A stretch of 48,690 bases of DNA from an uncultured Eubacteriales bacterium (GTDB taxonomy: Bacteria > Bacillota > Clostridia > Peptostreptococcales > Anaerovoracaceae). A model generated the notes under the pieces. It had not been told where the DNA came from and did not search any database. It worked only from the letters and a program-made list of their open reading frames with translations. Where the stretch lies: contig UQXL01000019.1 of NCBI GenBank assembly GCA_900545135.1, positions 1-48,690 of the forward strand, given 5' to 3'. Within the stretch, counting starts at the first letter, position 1, and each line of letters opens with the position of its first letter. Below, piece by piece: positions 40,526 to 48,690 of the stretch. Made by a program: the position numbers and the translations under genes.

Positions 40526-41929
40526 ATGAAAAATGACGTAACTATGGAAAAAATTGTAGCTCTCGCGAAGAACAGAGGATTCATATTCCCCGGTTCAGAG
40601 ATATACGGAGGTTTGGCTAACACATGGGACTACGGTCCTCTCGGCGTTGAGTTCAAGAACAACGTTAAAAAAGCGTGGTGGAAAAAGTTCGTTCAGGAGT
40701 CCAAGTACAACGTAGGGCTGGACGCGGCGATACTGATGAACCCAAAGACATGGGTCGCATCAGGTCATGTGGGAGGCTTTTCCGATCCTCTGATAGACTG
40801 CAAATCGTGCAAGTCAAGATTCAGAGCCGACAAGCTTATAGAGGACTACATGCATGAACATGACATCAGAGATGTGATCGTCGACGGCTGGTCCAACGAA
40901 AAGCTGGAAAGCTATATCGCCGAGAACAAGATCCCTTGTCCGGACTGCGGCAAGACCGACTTTACCGGTATCCGCCAGTTCAACCTGATGTTCAAGACTT
41001 TCCAGGGAGTTACAGAAGATTCCAAAGCTGAGATTTATCTCAGGCCTGAGACCGCTCAGGGCATATTCGTGAATTTCAGAAACGTGCAGAGAGCGGCGAG
41101 AAAGAAAGTTCCTTTCGGCATCGCTCAGATAGGAAAATCTTTCAGAAACGAAATCACTCCCGGCAATTTTACTTTCAGAACAAGAGAATTCGAGCAGATG
41201 GAGCTGGAATTCTTCTGCAAGCCGGGAACAGACCTGGAGTGGTTCGCTTACTGGAAAGATTACTGCGTAAATTTCCTCAGGAGCCTAAACATGACAATGG
41301 ACAACATCAGGCTCAGAGACCACGAGAAAGAAGAACTGTCCCATTACAGCAACGCTACCACCGACATCGAGTATCTGTTTCCGTTCGGCTGGGGCGAACT
41401 GTGGGGAATCGCGGACAGAACAGACTTCGACCTGACTCAGCATATAAATACCTCCAATCAGGATCTGAGCTATGTTGATTCTGAAAGCGGAGAAAAATAT
41501 GTGCCTTATGTAATAGAGCCATCTTTGGGAGCGGACAGAGTAGCGCTGGCCTTCCTGATTGATGCATACAGCGAAGAGACGCTGACAGATGCAAACGGCA
41601 AGGAGGACACCAGGGTAGTTCTCAAGTTCCATCCTGCCCTCGCGCCGTTCAAAGCTGCCGTGCTGCCTCTCGCCAAGAAGTTATCGCCAATTGCAGAGCC
41701 AATCTATGAAGAGCTTTCAAAGCACTTCATGGTCGACTTTGATGCAGCGGGTTCAATCGGAAAGAGATATAGGAGAGAAGACGAAATAGGAACTCCATTC
41801 TGCATTTGCGTAGATTTTGACACGGAAACTGACGGCTGCGTGACCATACGCGACAGAGATACGATGGAACAAGTCAGAATCCCTGTTTCAGAAGTACGCG
41901 GTTACATCGAAGAAAGGTTATCGTTCTGA
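40526..41929 (+). CDS. glyS: Glycine--tRNA ligase (dimeric, eukaryote/archaea-like type)
   Basis: Class II synthetase that charges tRNA-Gly, alpha2 form. 467 residues: MEKIVALAKNRGFIFPGSEI, YGGLANTWDYGPLG, a zinc-type insertion with CKSCKSRF and CPDCGKTDF, motif 2 SFRNEITPGNFTFRTREFEQ, motif 3 VIEPSLGADRVALAFLIDAY, and a C-terminal anticodon domain (KFHPALAPFKAAVLPL ... GSIGKRYRREDEIGTPFCIC). The 39-bp gap from DUF4342 leaves no room for a T-box. Followed by ppdK after 18 bp. Confidence 0.97.
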   Translation: MKNDVTMEKIVALAKNRGFIFPGSEIYGGLANTWDYGPLGVEFKNNVKKAWWKKFVQESKYNVGLDAAILMNPKTWVASGHVGGFSDPLIDCKSCKSRFRADKLIEDYMHEHDIRDVIVDGWSNEKLESYIAENKIPCPDCGKTDFTGIRQFNLMFKTFQGVTEDSKAEIYLRPETAQGIFVNFRNVQRAARKKVPFGIAQIGKSFRNEITPGNFTFRTREFEQMELEFFCKPGTDLEWFAYWKDYCVNFLRSLNMTMDNIRLRDHEKEELSHYSNATTDIEYLFPFGWGELWGIADRTDFDLTQHINTSNQDLSYVDSESGEKYVPYVIEPSLGADRVALAFLIDAYSEETLTDANGKEDTRVVLKFHPALAPFKAAVLPLAKKLSPIAEPIYEELSKHFMVDFDAAGSIGKRYRREDEIGTPFCICVDFDTETDGCVTIRDRDTMEQVRIPVSEVRGYIEERLSF

Positions 41930-41947
41930 TAACGGAAATGGAGAGAT

Positions 41948-44575
41948 ATGAAAGAAAAATTTATCTATTCGTTTAACGAAGGCTCCAAGGACATGAGGAG
42001 TTTATTGGGAGGAAAGGGAGCGAACCTGGCGGAAATGACCAAGATAGGTCTGCCGGTTCCTTTCGGCTTTACCATTACCACAGAAGCCTGCAACAGGTAT
42101 TACAGAGAAAATCAGACAATAGCAGAGGACATAATCGAGTCCATTTATGAAAAGATCGAGGAGCTGGAGGCCGTCACAGGCAAACAATTCGGCAGCAGTG
42201 AAAATCCGCTGCTCGTATCGGTCCGCTCCGGAGCCGTCATTTCCATGCCGGGAATGATGGACACCATCTTAAACCTCGGTCTCAACGACCAGAGCGTCGA
42301 AGGCCTGGCGGCTCTTACGGAAAACAGACGTTTCGCCATGGACAGCTACAGAAGATTTATTCAGATGTTCGGCGACGTGGTTCAGGAAATACCGAAGGCT
42401 AAGTTTGATAAAGTATTCGATGGCCAGAAAGAGGAAAGAGGCGTCAAATTTGACGTAGACCTGACTGCCGAGGACCTGGAAAAGGTCATAGCAGGCTATA
42501 AGCAGATCGTCAAAGAAGCTACAGGCAAAGACTTTCCGCAGGACCCTAAGGTTCAGCTGGTGGAAGCAGTAAAGGCCGTATTCCGCTCGTGGAACAACGA
42601 CAGAGCCATCCTTTACAGAAAGCTGAACGGAATCTCCGGCAGCCTGGGAACTGCCGTGAACGTTCAGTCCATGGTATTCGGAAACATGGGAGATACTTCG
42701 GGAACAGGAGTGGCTTTCACCAGAAATCCTGCTGACGGAACGAAGAAGATATTCGGCGAATTCCTAGTCAACGCCCAGGGTGAAGACGTGGTGGCAGGAG
42801 TCAGGACTCCTCTCAACATCGATAAGATGGCCGAAGCTTTCCCGGAAGCATACAAGAATTTTGTCAAGATAGCTGACTTGCTGGAAAAGCACTATAAAGA
42901 CGTTCAGGACATGGAATTTACCATCGAAAGAAACAAGCTTTACATGTTGCAGACGAGAAACGGCAAGAGAACAGCCCAGGCCGCCATCAAGATTGCCGTC
43001 GATATGGTAGATGAGGGTCTCATCGACAGAGAGACGGCCATCACAAGGATGGAGCCTGAACAGATAGATCAGCTGCTGCATCCGATGTTTGACAAAGACG
43101 AACTCAAAGAAGCCACCGTCATCGCCGGCGGACTTCCGGCCTCACCTGGAGCGGCATGCGGAAAAATCTACTTCACGGCAGACGACGCAGTAAAGGCCGC
43201 TCAGTTGGGAGAGCAGGTGCTCCTAGTCAGAGAAGAGACTTCTCCTGAAGACCTGGCCGGCATGGTAGCCGCTCAGGGAATCCTGACTGCCAGAGGAGGA
43301 ATGACTTCCCACGCGGCCGTAGTGGCCAGAGGCATGGGTAAGTGCTGTGTAGCAGGCTGTTCAGAGATACGCGTCAGCGAGGAACAGAAGACGCTGACTG
43401 TGGGCGGCAAAACTTATGCTGAGGGAGATTACATTTCCATAGACGGAAGCACAGGAAAGGTTTACGCGGGAAGCATCAAGACCGTAGACCCTGAAGTTTC
43501 AGGCGATTTCGCCAAATTCATGGAATGGGCTGACGACTTGAGAGAACTCAAGATAAGAGCCAACGCTGACAATCCTAGAGACGCCAAACAGGCCGTTGAA
43601 TTCGGAGCCGCGGGTATAGGTCTTTGCAGAACTGAGCACATGTTCTTCGACGAGGACAGAATTCCTGCGATAAGAAGAATGATACTGGCCGACACGGCGG
43701 AAGAGAGAAAAGCTGCTCTCGACGTGATAAAGCCTTATCAGCAGGAGGACTTCAAGGGAATATACAAGGTCATGGGAGAAAGACCTGTCACCATAAGACT
43801 GCTGGATCCGCCTCTCCACGAGTTCCTGCCTCACGATGAAGAGGATATCAGGGAGCTGGCCGGATTGATGAACGTTTCCTATGAAAAACTGGAGGCAAAA
43901 GTGACTGAGCTCCACGAGATGAACCCTATGCTGGGTCACAGAGGCTGCAGGCTTGCCGTGACAGCGCCTGAAATCGCCGTGATGCAGACTGAGGCCATCA
44001 TTGGCGCGGCTATAGAAGTGATAAAGGAAGAGGGAATCGAGATAATACCTGAAATCATGATACCTCTCGTAGGCTCCGAAGCCGAGCTGCGCAATGTCAA
44101 GGAAACCGTCGTCGCTGCAGCCGACAGACTGATAAAAGAGTCAGGAATAAAGATGACGTACATGGTCGGAACCATGGTGGAAACGCCGAGAGCTGCGGTG
44201 GTAGCAGACGAAATCGCCAGGGAAGCTGAGTTCTTCTCTTTCGGCACCAACGATTTGACCCAGATGACCTTCGGTTTCTCCCGCGACGACACAGGCAAGC
44301 TGATAGAAGAGTATGTGAAGAAAGGAATCCTCGAGGAAGATCCTTTCCAGACTCTGGATATAGACGGCGTAGGAAAGCTGGTAAAGAACGCTGTAACGCT
44401 GGGCAGACAGACCAGACCTAAAATCAAGCTGGGAATCTGCGGCGAACACGGAGGCGACCCTAAATCCATCGCTTTCTGCCATGAGCTTGGACTCAACTAT
44501 GTTTCCTGCTCTCCGTTCAGAGTTCCGGTAGCCAGACTTGCCGCCGCGCAGGCCGCTGTAAAGAATGAAATTTAA
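41948..44575 (+). CDS. ppdK: Pyruvate, phosphate dikinase
   Basis: Interconverts pyruvate + ATP + Pi and PEP + AMP + PPi; in anaerobes it often runs toward pyruvate to gain ATP or toward PEP for gluconeogenesis. 875 residues, full length. ATP-grasp domain: SLLGGKGANLAEMTKIGLPV, SVRSGAVISMPGMMDTILNL. Phosphohistidine domain: TARGGMTSHAAVVARGMGKC (catalytic His within TSHA). PEP/pyruvate barrel: LCRTEHMFF, GHRGCRLAVTAPEIAVMQTE, SFGTNDLTQMTFGFSRDD and the catalytic cysteine in GICGEHGGDP. Together with pckG at the left edge it defines the PEP node. Ends at a strong terminator. Confidence 0.98.
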   Translation: MKEKFIYSFNEGSKDMRSLLGGKGANLAEMTKIGLPVPFGFTITTEACNRYYRENQTIAEDIIESIYEKIEELEAVTGKQFGSSENPLLVSVRSGAVISMPGMMDTILNLGLNDQSVEGLAALTENRRFAMDSYRRFIQMFGDVVQEIPKAKFDKVFDGQKEERGVKFDVDLTAEDLEKVIAGYKQIVKEATGKDFPQDPKVQLVEAVKAVFRSWNNDRAILYRKLNGISGSLGTAVNVQSMVFGNMGDTSGTGVAFTRNPADGTKKIFGEFLVNAQGEDVVAGVRTPLNIDKMAEAFPEAYKNFVKIADLLEKHYKDVQDMEFTIERNKLYMLQTRNGKRTAQAAIKIAVDMVDEGLIDRETAITRMEPEQIDQLLHPMFDKDELKEATVIAGGLPASPGAACGKIYFTADDAVKAAQLGEQVLLVREETSPEDLAGMVAAQGILTARGGMTSHAAVVARGMGKCCVAGCSEIRVSEEQKTLTVGGKTYAEGDYISIDGSTGKVYAGSIKTVDPEVSGDFAKFMEWADDLRELKIRANADNPRDAKQAVEFGAAGIGLCRTEHMFFDEDRIPAIRRMILADTAEERKAALDVIKPYQQEDFKGIYKVMGERPVTIRLLDPPLHEFLPHDEEDIRELAGLMNVSYEKLEAKVTELHEMNPMLGHRGCRLAVTAPEIAVMQTEAIIGAAIEVIKEEGIEIIPEIMIPLVGSEAELRNVKETVVAAADRLIKESGIKMTYMVGTMVETPRAAVVADEIAREAEFFSFGTNDLTQMTFGFSRDDTGKLIEEYVKKGILEEDPFQTLDIDGVGKLVKNAVTLGRQTRPKIKLGICGEHGGDPKSIAFCHELGLNYVSCSPFRVPVARLAAAQAAVKNEI

Positions 44576-44581
44576 TAATGA

Positions 44582-44612
44582 AGAGGCTGCCTTGTGAGGG
44601 CAGCCCCTTTTC
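44582..44612 (+). terminator. Terminator of glyS-ppdK
   Basis: GGCTGCC (44585-44591) with GGCAGCC (44599-44605), followed by CCTTTT. Confidence 0.85.
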
Positions 44613-44684
44613 AGCTGATTCAAACAACTAAATCGGTTCAATAGATTCAGCCGATTCAACTAATTATGAAACGAGGATTAGAAA

Positions 44685-45161
44685 ATGTTTTCACTTTGGG
44701 GCACTACAGCAGGAAACCTGCTGATGACCTTTCTCATATCCATGGTTCCCGTACTCGAGCTGAGAGGCGCTATCCCTCTGGGCGTTCTCAACGGCCTTGA
44801 CATAAGGGCTGCCCTTGCCGCCGCCATAATCGGCAATATGGTTCCTGTTCCGTTCATAATCATCTTTATAAGGAAGATATTTAAGTGGATGCAGGAAAAG
44901 AGCGAGAGGCTGGCAAGGCTCGTCAAGAAGTTCGAAGATAAAGCTGACGCCAAGAAAGCCAAAGTTCTCAAATATGAGTTTTGGGGGCTGATGATCCTCG
45001 TGGCAATACCGCTGCCGGGAACAGGCGCCTGGACGGGAGCTCTGGTGGCGGCTATGCTTGACATGCAGCTGAAAAGAGCGTTTCCGGCTATCTTTGTCGG
45101 AGTCATTGTAGCGGGTATCATAGTAACGATAGCCACTTACGGAGTTACGGCTCTGGTATAA
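44685..45161 (+). CDS. COG2426 family membrane protein (putative small multidrug export protein)
   Basis: 158 residues, about four membrane helices. MVPVLELRGAIPLGVLNGLD then AALAAAIIGNMVPVPFIIIF at the N-terminus and LMILVAIPLPGTGAWTGALV then AAMLDMQLKRAFPAIFVGVI near the C-terminus are the two inverted-repeat motifs of this family (related to the DedA superfamily re-entrant loops). The name 'small multidrug export' is an old prediction without firm support; lipid or polyprenyl-phosphate transport is an alternative by analogy with DedA. Single-gene unit between two terminators. Confidence 0.8.
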   Translation: MFSLWGTTAGNLLMTFLISMVPVLELRGAIPLGVLNGLDIRAALAAAIIGNMVPVPFIIIFIRKIFKWMQEKSERLARLVKKFEDKADAKKAKVLKYEFWGLMILVAIPLPGTGAWTGALVAAMLDMQLKRAFPAIFVGVIVAGIIVTIATYGVTALV

Positions 45162-45194
45162 GCAGTCAATATAAAGCAAATACAAAGCAGATAT

Positions 45195-45230
45195 AAAAAG
45201 CAGTACCGAACGAATCGGCACTGCTTTTTT
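45195..45230 (+). terminator. Terminator after the COG2426 gene
   Basis: AAAAAGCAGT-CCGA-loop-TCGG-ACTGCTTTTTT with one bulged base on each side; usable in both directions, so it also suits the converging nhaC-type gene. Confidence 0.88.
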
Positions 45231-45271
45231 AGTGCGTAGTGCAGCACATGTTTTGTCTTTATGCCGCGGTA

Positions 45272-46759
45272 TTATGCTGCAGCATCTTCCTTCTCGATGC
45301 TCTTCTTCAGTCTGACAGCAGGTTCCTTAGGCAGCCTGAACAGAGGTATAAATCTGTCCCAGCCGGTAAACGTCAGAATCAGGAGAGAGAATACTGCTAT
45401 GTATGCCATGAAATTATACTTTAGGAAATCTATAGGCGCAAGCTCTATCAGAGGGTATACGCCGACGGCTATGCCCACATAGTACGCCAGATATACATGC
45501 CAAGGTATCAGCTGTGAACCGAATACGCCCATAGCGTCGCCGAAAGTAGCGTTTCTCAGCCTCAGCTTGTACATGTCCTCTTCACTGCCTTCTACGTTTT
45601 CTTCCAGTATCTCTTTAATGACCGGTCCTATAGTAACAATCTGAGCCATTTCATCGGCGAGGGTGGCATTTCCGACGAGGGAAAGGACAGCGTTCCATGT
45701 CATCAAATGTCTGACTTTTCTGGACATTTTGACGACGAGTTTGGCAAGAGGCGCGAAAGCGTTCATCTTCTGCATTACGCCTCCAAAAGCGGCTACCCAC
45801 ATCATCATTACGACTACCCAGCCGCCGGCTTCTGAGAATCCGCTCATGCACTGGTCGAAAAATTCATTGAGCGTTCCCGTTGTGCCGGCAAACTGACCTA
45901 AGATATATGCTGAAACAAGACCGGAACCTATGCATGCGAAAGTATTGCAGCCGATGATAGCCAGTCCGATTACAAGGAGCAGAGGGATGACCATGTACAT
46001 GGCAACTCCGGAGGCTATCTGTTCGAGAAGAGGAATTGCCGCAGGCCTTTCGGCTTCAAGAACTTCCCATACATTTTCAGGGATTTCAGCTACTACAGCT
46101 GCTCCGTTGACCGACTCTGACGGAAGACCCATAACGACGCCAGCGATGTAAAATGCTATGGAAGCAAGTGCGAGACACATGACTGACCAAACTCCCTGAT
46201 GTCTGATCCTGTCCACTACCTGCACGCCCTGTATGCCGGAGGATACGATGGTGGTGTCAGAAATAAGTCCTATGTTATCACCGAAGCAGGCTCCGCCGGC
46301 GATGGCGCATACGGTCAGATACGGATTTCCGTCAACGATATGGCTCAGCCACATGAAGATAGGTGCGCAGGCCGCAAAAGTCCCCCATGAGGTACCTGTG
46401 GCTACCGATAATATGCCGGTGCAGACTACACCGACGACGGCAACGCTCTTTCCTGTAACTCCCAGTGACAGGGCGAGATTTACTACGGAAGCTCCTACTC
46501 CGGAACTCATAAACAGACTGGCCATGGCGTAGGCGAACATGAGGATGAAGAGAGCAACCAGTATGTTGCTTACGCTTTTCATCGCAGCGTCCAGTGAATC
46601 CTGGAACTTGATCTTGCCCACAATACCAGCGACAGCAAAGGCGAAGATAGCGGCGATAGGCGCGGCGATAAGTGCGTCGTAGCCGGCAATCATCAAACCT
46701 GCCAGCAGAAATACCGGAGAGAATTTGAAGAATGCCATTAGAAAATTCTTGAATTTCAT
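45272..46759 (-). CDS. NhaC-family Na+/H+ antiporter or amino-acid antiporter
   Basis: 495 residues, about 11-12 membrane helices. NhaC-family signatures: LSVATGTSWGTFAACAPIFM, AIAGGACFGDNIGLISDTTI followed by VSSGIQGVQVVDRIRHQGVW, and MSGFSEAGGWVVVMMMWVAA. Start ATG 46759 after AAGGAGAC. The family includes Na+/H+ exchangers and metabolite/H+ antiporters such as malate-lactate; NhaC-like genes also occur next to amino-acid fermentation genes, where they are predicted lysine or ornithine carriers. Here a perfect sigma-54 promoter lies 55 bp upstream, and the divergent neighbour is an activator with a 3,5-diaminohexanoate-dehydrogenase-like sensor, which favours uptake or exchange of a fermented amino acid. 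Confidence 0.87.
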   Translation of the reverse strand: MKFKNFLMAFFKFSPVFLLAGLMIAGYDALIAAPIAAIFAFAVAGIVGKIKFQDSLDAAMKSVSNILVALFILMFAYAMASLFMSSGVGASVVNLALSLGVTGKSVAVVGVVCTGILSVATGTSWGTFAACAPIFMWLSHIVDGNPYLTVCAIAGGACFGDNIGLISDTTIVSSGIQGVQVVDRIRHQGVWSVMCLALASIAFYIAGVVMGLPSESVNGAAVVAEIPENVWEVLEAERPAAIPLLEQIASGVAMYMVIPLLLVIGLAIIGCNTFACIGSGLVSAYILGQFAGTTGTLNEFFDQCMSGFSEAGGWVVVMMMWVAAFGGVMQKMNAFAPLAKLVVKMSRKVRHLMTWNAVLSLVGNATLADEMAQIVTIGPVIKEILEENVEGSEEDMYKLRLRNATFGDAMGVFGSQLIPWHVYLAYYVGIAVGVYPLIELAPIDFLKYNFMAYIAVFSLLILTFTGWDRFIPLFRLPKEPAVRLKKSIEKEDAAA

Positions 46760-46813
46760 TTTTGTCTCCTTAATGATTTTATAATTGCGTGTTAAGATTT
46801 TGTATATATTTTA

Positions 46814-46829
46814 AGCAAGAATTGTGCCA
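46814..46829 (-). promoter_or_regulatory. Sigma-54 promoter of the NhaC-type gene
   Basis: On the minus strand TGGCACAATTCTTGCT matches TGGCAYR-N4-TTGCW, with GG and GC ten bases apart. It is 55 bp upstream of the ATG. A sigma-54 activator gene starts divergently about 175 bp away. Confidence 0.87.
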
Positions 46830-46878
46830 TATTTAACAATGTGGTAAACTATATATTTTCTGCAAAACAGTAGACAGA

Positions 46879-46931
46879 TTTGATTTAAAAATGGTACAAT
46901 AACAGCATAAGTGATTTAAAAATGAATCAAA
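46879..46931. promoter_or_regulatory. Candidate enhancer sites for the divergent sigma-54 activator
   Basis: The 13-bp string TGATTTAAAAATG occurs at 46881 and 46912 (31-bp period, about three helical turns), bounded by inverted TTTGATT (46879-46885) and AATCAAA (46925-46931). It lies 50-117 bp upstream of the sigma-54 promoter, the expected range for an activator site. Binding is inferred. Confidence 0.55.
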
Positions 46932-47005
46932 GCTTTGGCGGCAACTGAGCCAAATTTTGTATGACATGAAGAAAAGAAAGTGGTAACGACGCGAAGAGGA
47001 GAGGA

Positions 47006-48690
47006 ATGAAAGGTTTTGGACTGGACAGAGCAGCCGAGCCCAAAGGGAGCATCCCGGTAACCGCCTGGAAACTGGATGATTCGCCTGAGCTCAGGCCGGG
47101 GGAGATGAAGATTTCCGTAAACAGAATAGATTTTGAACGGACTAACTTCAATCAGATATGCAGTATATGCGGATATGATGAAGAGCAAGTCAAAAAACGC
47201 ATCATGAAGATAGTAGGCGAGAGACATAAGCTCCATAATCCGTATACTGAAAGCAGCGGCATGTTTTCCGGGACTATTCAGGAGATAACGCCGGAATTCA
47301 AGGGAAACACAGAGCTGAAAGAGGGAGATGATATAATCTGCTTGACTCCGCTTGCGGGACTTCCACTGTTTCTGGAGGATATAACCTCTGTAGATATGGG
47401 ATATGGGCAGATAAAGTGCAGGGGATATGTCATATGCTTTGAAAGTGTTCAGCTTGTTAAGCAGGAGGATTTCAAGGGCGAAGAAAGCAAATATCTGCTC
47501 AGGGCTCTTGAAGTGGAAGGCAGTCTGTGCCGCGTTTCAAGAGAGCTTAAAAGGATGAAGCCGTCAAAGTCGCTGATAATAGGAGCAAATCCTGTAGAAG
47601 CCATGTTTTATGCCAAAATTGCCAGCGACAGCAACGTGGGAAGCGTGGATAACATCTTGGTCATGGACAGCAGTTATTCTCATATATATGAAAAGGAATC
47701 GCTGGAAAAAGCTTTTGGGAAATTGGCTGCAAGGATATATTTCGTTGATTTGAGCACGCCGATGGAAGCTTCCCAAATTTTGTTTGCAGGAGAGAACGGA
47801 CAGCTGGCCGATGTAGTCGTAAACCTGGAGAGCATAGAGGGGGCAGAGACTCTGGCAAACTGTATAGTTAAAGATAACGGAATGGTATGCTATACCGGTA
47901 TGAGCGACAATTATACCAAAGGTCTTTTGATTGCGGACTGCTTTGGCAAGGAAGTTAACCACTGCACATTGGACGGATACGAAAAGGAAGCATACCCTTT
48001 TGCCGTTTCGCTGATAAATGGGCTTTTGCCGGAGCTTTTCATGCTGGATAAACTGATGAACAGAGCCGACCTGAAAAAGAACTTTGCCGAGGTCAAAAGA
48101 AAAGAAAGAACCAAGAACGCCGCGCGCAAGATAGACGATTTCATATACATGAGCGATACGACTGAAACCATGGTCGAAGAAATCCTCAATGTGGCTCAGT
48201 ACGACTGCAATGTGATCATCCAGGGAGAAACAGGAGTAGGAAAGGAAAAGGTTTTCAATCTTATACATCAAAACAGTCCGAGGCGCGGAAAACCATGCAT
48301 AAAAATAAACTGCGCCACCATACAGGAAAATCTGGCTGAATCCGAATTTTTCGGCTACGAAAAAGGCGCTTTTACCGGAGCCCACAGCGACGGAAAGGAA
48401 GGCTATTTTGAACTGGCCAATAACGGAACTTTGTTTCTGGACGAGATAGGAAGCCTGTCGTTGGCGATGCAGTCGAAGCTGCTGAGAGTTCTGCAGGAAA
48501 ATACTTATTACAGAGTGGGAGGAACGCAGCCGAGACACGTGAATGTCCGGGTAGTATGCGCCAGCAACATACCGCTGAAAAAGCTGGTCGATGAGATCGC
48601 GGCCAATACTCCGCTGTTCTATACAGATCTTCAGGAGATTCTAAATGAAACCGATTTTTGGAAGCGTTACGAGGCGCTGGCCTTTAAACT
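47006..48690 (+). CDS. Sigma-54 activator fused to a 3,5-diaminohexanoate-dehydrogenase-like sensor domain (partial, runs off window)
   Basis: ATG 47006 after GAGGAGAGGA; open for 561 codons to the window end. Residues 1 to about 350 resemble L-erythro-3,5-diaminohexanoate dehydrogenase (Kdd) of lysine fermentation: AAEPKGSIPVTAWKLDDSPE, RIMKIVGERHKLHNPYTESS, GQLADVVVNLESIEGAETLA. Where the enzyme has a glycine-rich dinucleotide loop this reads LIIGANPVEAMFYAK, so NAD(P) binding is probably lost. Residues from about 385 form the AAA+ activator: Walker A GETGVGKE, the sigma-54 loop GAFTGA, Walker B GTLFLDEIG, and VRVVCASN. A DNA-binding domain is expected beyond the window. There is no receiver domain, so it should respond to a small ligand, probably a lysine-pathway intermediate. 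Confidence 0.85.
   Translation, partial: MKGFGLDRAAEPKGSIPVTAWKLDDSPELRPGEMKISVNRIDFERTNFNQICSICGYDEEQVKKRIMKIVGERHKLHNPYTESSGMFSGTIQEITPEFKGNTELKEGDDIICLTPLAGLPLFLEDITSVDMGYGQIKCRGYVICFESVQLVKQEDFKGEESKYLLRALEVEGSLCRVSRELKRMKPSKSLIIGANPVEAMFYAKIASDSNVGSVDNILVMDSSYSHIYEKESLEKAFGKLAARIYFVDLSTPMEASQILFAGENGQLADVVVNLESIEGAETLANCIVKDNGMVCYTGMSDNYTKGLLIADCFGKEVNHCTLDGYEKEAYPFAVSLINGLLPELFMLDKLMNRADLKKNFAEVKRKERTKNAARKIDDFIYMSDTTETMVEEILNVAQYDCNVIIQGETGVGKEKVFNLIHQNSPRRGKPCIKINCATIQENLAESEFFGYEKGAFTGAHSDGKEGYFELANNGTLFLDEIGSLSLAMQSKLLRVLQENTYYRVGGTQPRHVNVRVVCASNIPLKKLVDEIAANTPLFYTDLQEILNETDFWKRYEALAFK

Noticed and set aside
44606..44684. Repeated ATTCAA strings between ppdK and the COG2426 gene
   Set aside because: Too short and irregular to separate from chance.

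Overview
The window comes from a low-to-medium GC, endospore-forming anaerobic Firmicute of the class Clostridia. This is inferred from gene content: the spore genes gpr, spoIIP, yqfC and yqfD, a CIRCE-controlled hrcA-grpE-dnaK heat-shock operon, GTP-type PEP carboxykinase, pyruvate phosphate dikinase, dimeric glycyl-tRNA synthetase, a TRAP transporter and a lysine-fermentation-like regulator. An amino-acid fermenter near Anaerovoracaceae/Eubacteriales is my best guess, not a demonstrated assignment.

The backbone is the classic Firmicute gene string rpsT-gpr-spoIIP-small ORF-lepA-hemW, hrcA-grpE-dnaK-dnaJ-prmA-rsmE, mtaB-HIT, rpsU-yqeY, yqfC-yqfD-phoH-ybeY-cdd-era-recO-DUF4342-glyS, then ppdK. 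Relative to the Bacillus order, pgpH (yqfF) and dgkA are absent. Four accessory blocks interrupt this string. Block 1 (6.87-11.7 kb) holds glpK, a DUF4190-like protein, a variant Lgt and an ECF sigma factor with a probable anti-sigma partner. Block 2 (18.9-20.9 kb) holds a membrane-anchored polysaccharide deacetylase, a 53-aa membrane protein and a 700-bp repeat field. Block 3 (23.1-30.8 kb) holds a solute-sensing two-component system, a DctPQM TRAP transporter and proC. Block 4 (31.8-34.7 kb) holds a MoaC-like pseudoenzyme, a PHP-family histidinol phosphatase, a wrecked CAP-domain gene and a membrane protein. The left edge has pckG (partial, minus strand). The right edge has a COG2426 membrane protein, an NhaC-type antiporter and, divergent from it, a partial regulator.

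Two separate sigma-54 circuits stand out. In the first, a kinase with an extracellular SBP_bac_3 sensor (23110-25092) pairs with an NtrC-type regulator whose DNA-binding helix-turn-helix is put out of frame by a run of nine G at 26261-26269. Downstream lie an 11-bp-arm palindrome, a textbook -24/-12 promoter (26613-26628) and the TRAP genes. This looks like a candidate phase-variable uptake switch. In the second, a 3,5-diaminohexanoate-dehydrogenase-like domain is fused to a sigma-54 AAA+ activator domain (47006 to the window end). It is divergent from an NhaC-type transporter that has its own perfect sigma-54 promoter (46814-46829) and candidate enhancer repeats. This suggests a catabolic-enzyme fold reused as a sensor of lysine-fermentation metabolites.

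Two features run through the whole window. Intergenic regions repeatedly carry short tandem duplications (periods of about 19, 20, 33, 42, 44 and 61 bp), and two of them carry a family of about 43-bp interrupted palindromes. Several conserved proteins (MtaB, Era, YqfD) contain low-complexity insertions, in two cases visibly built from in-frame tandem repeats.
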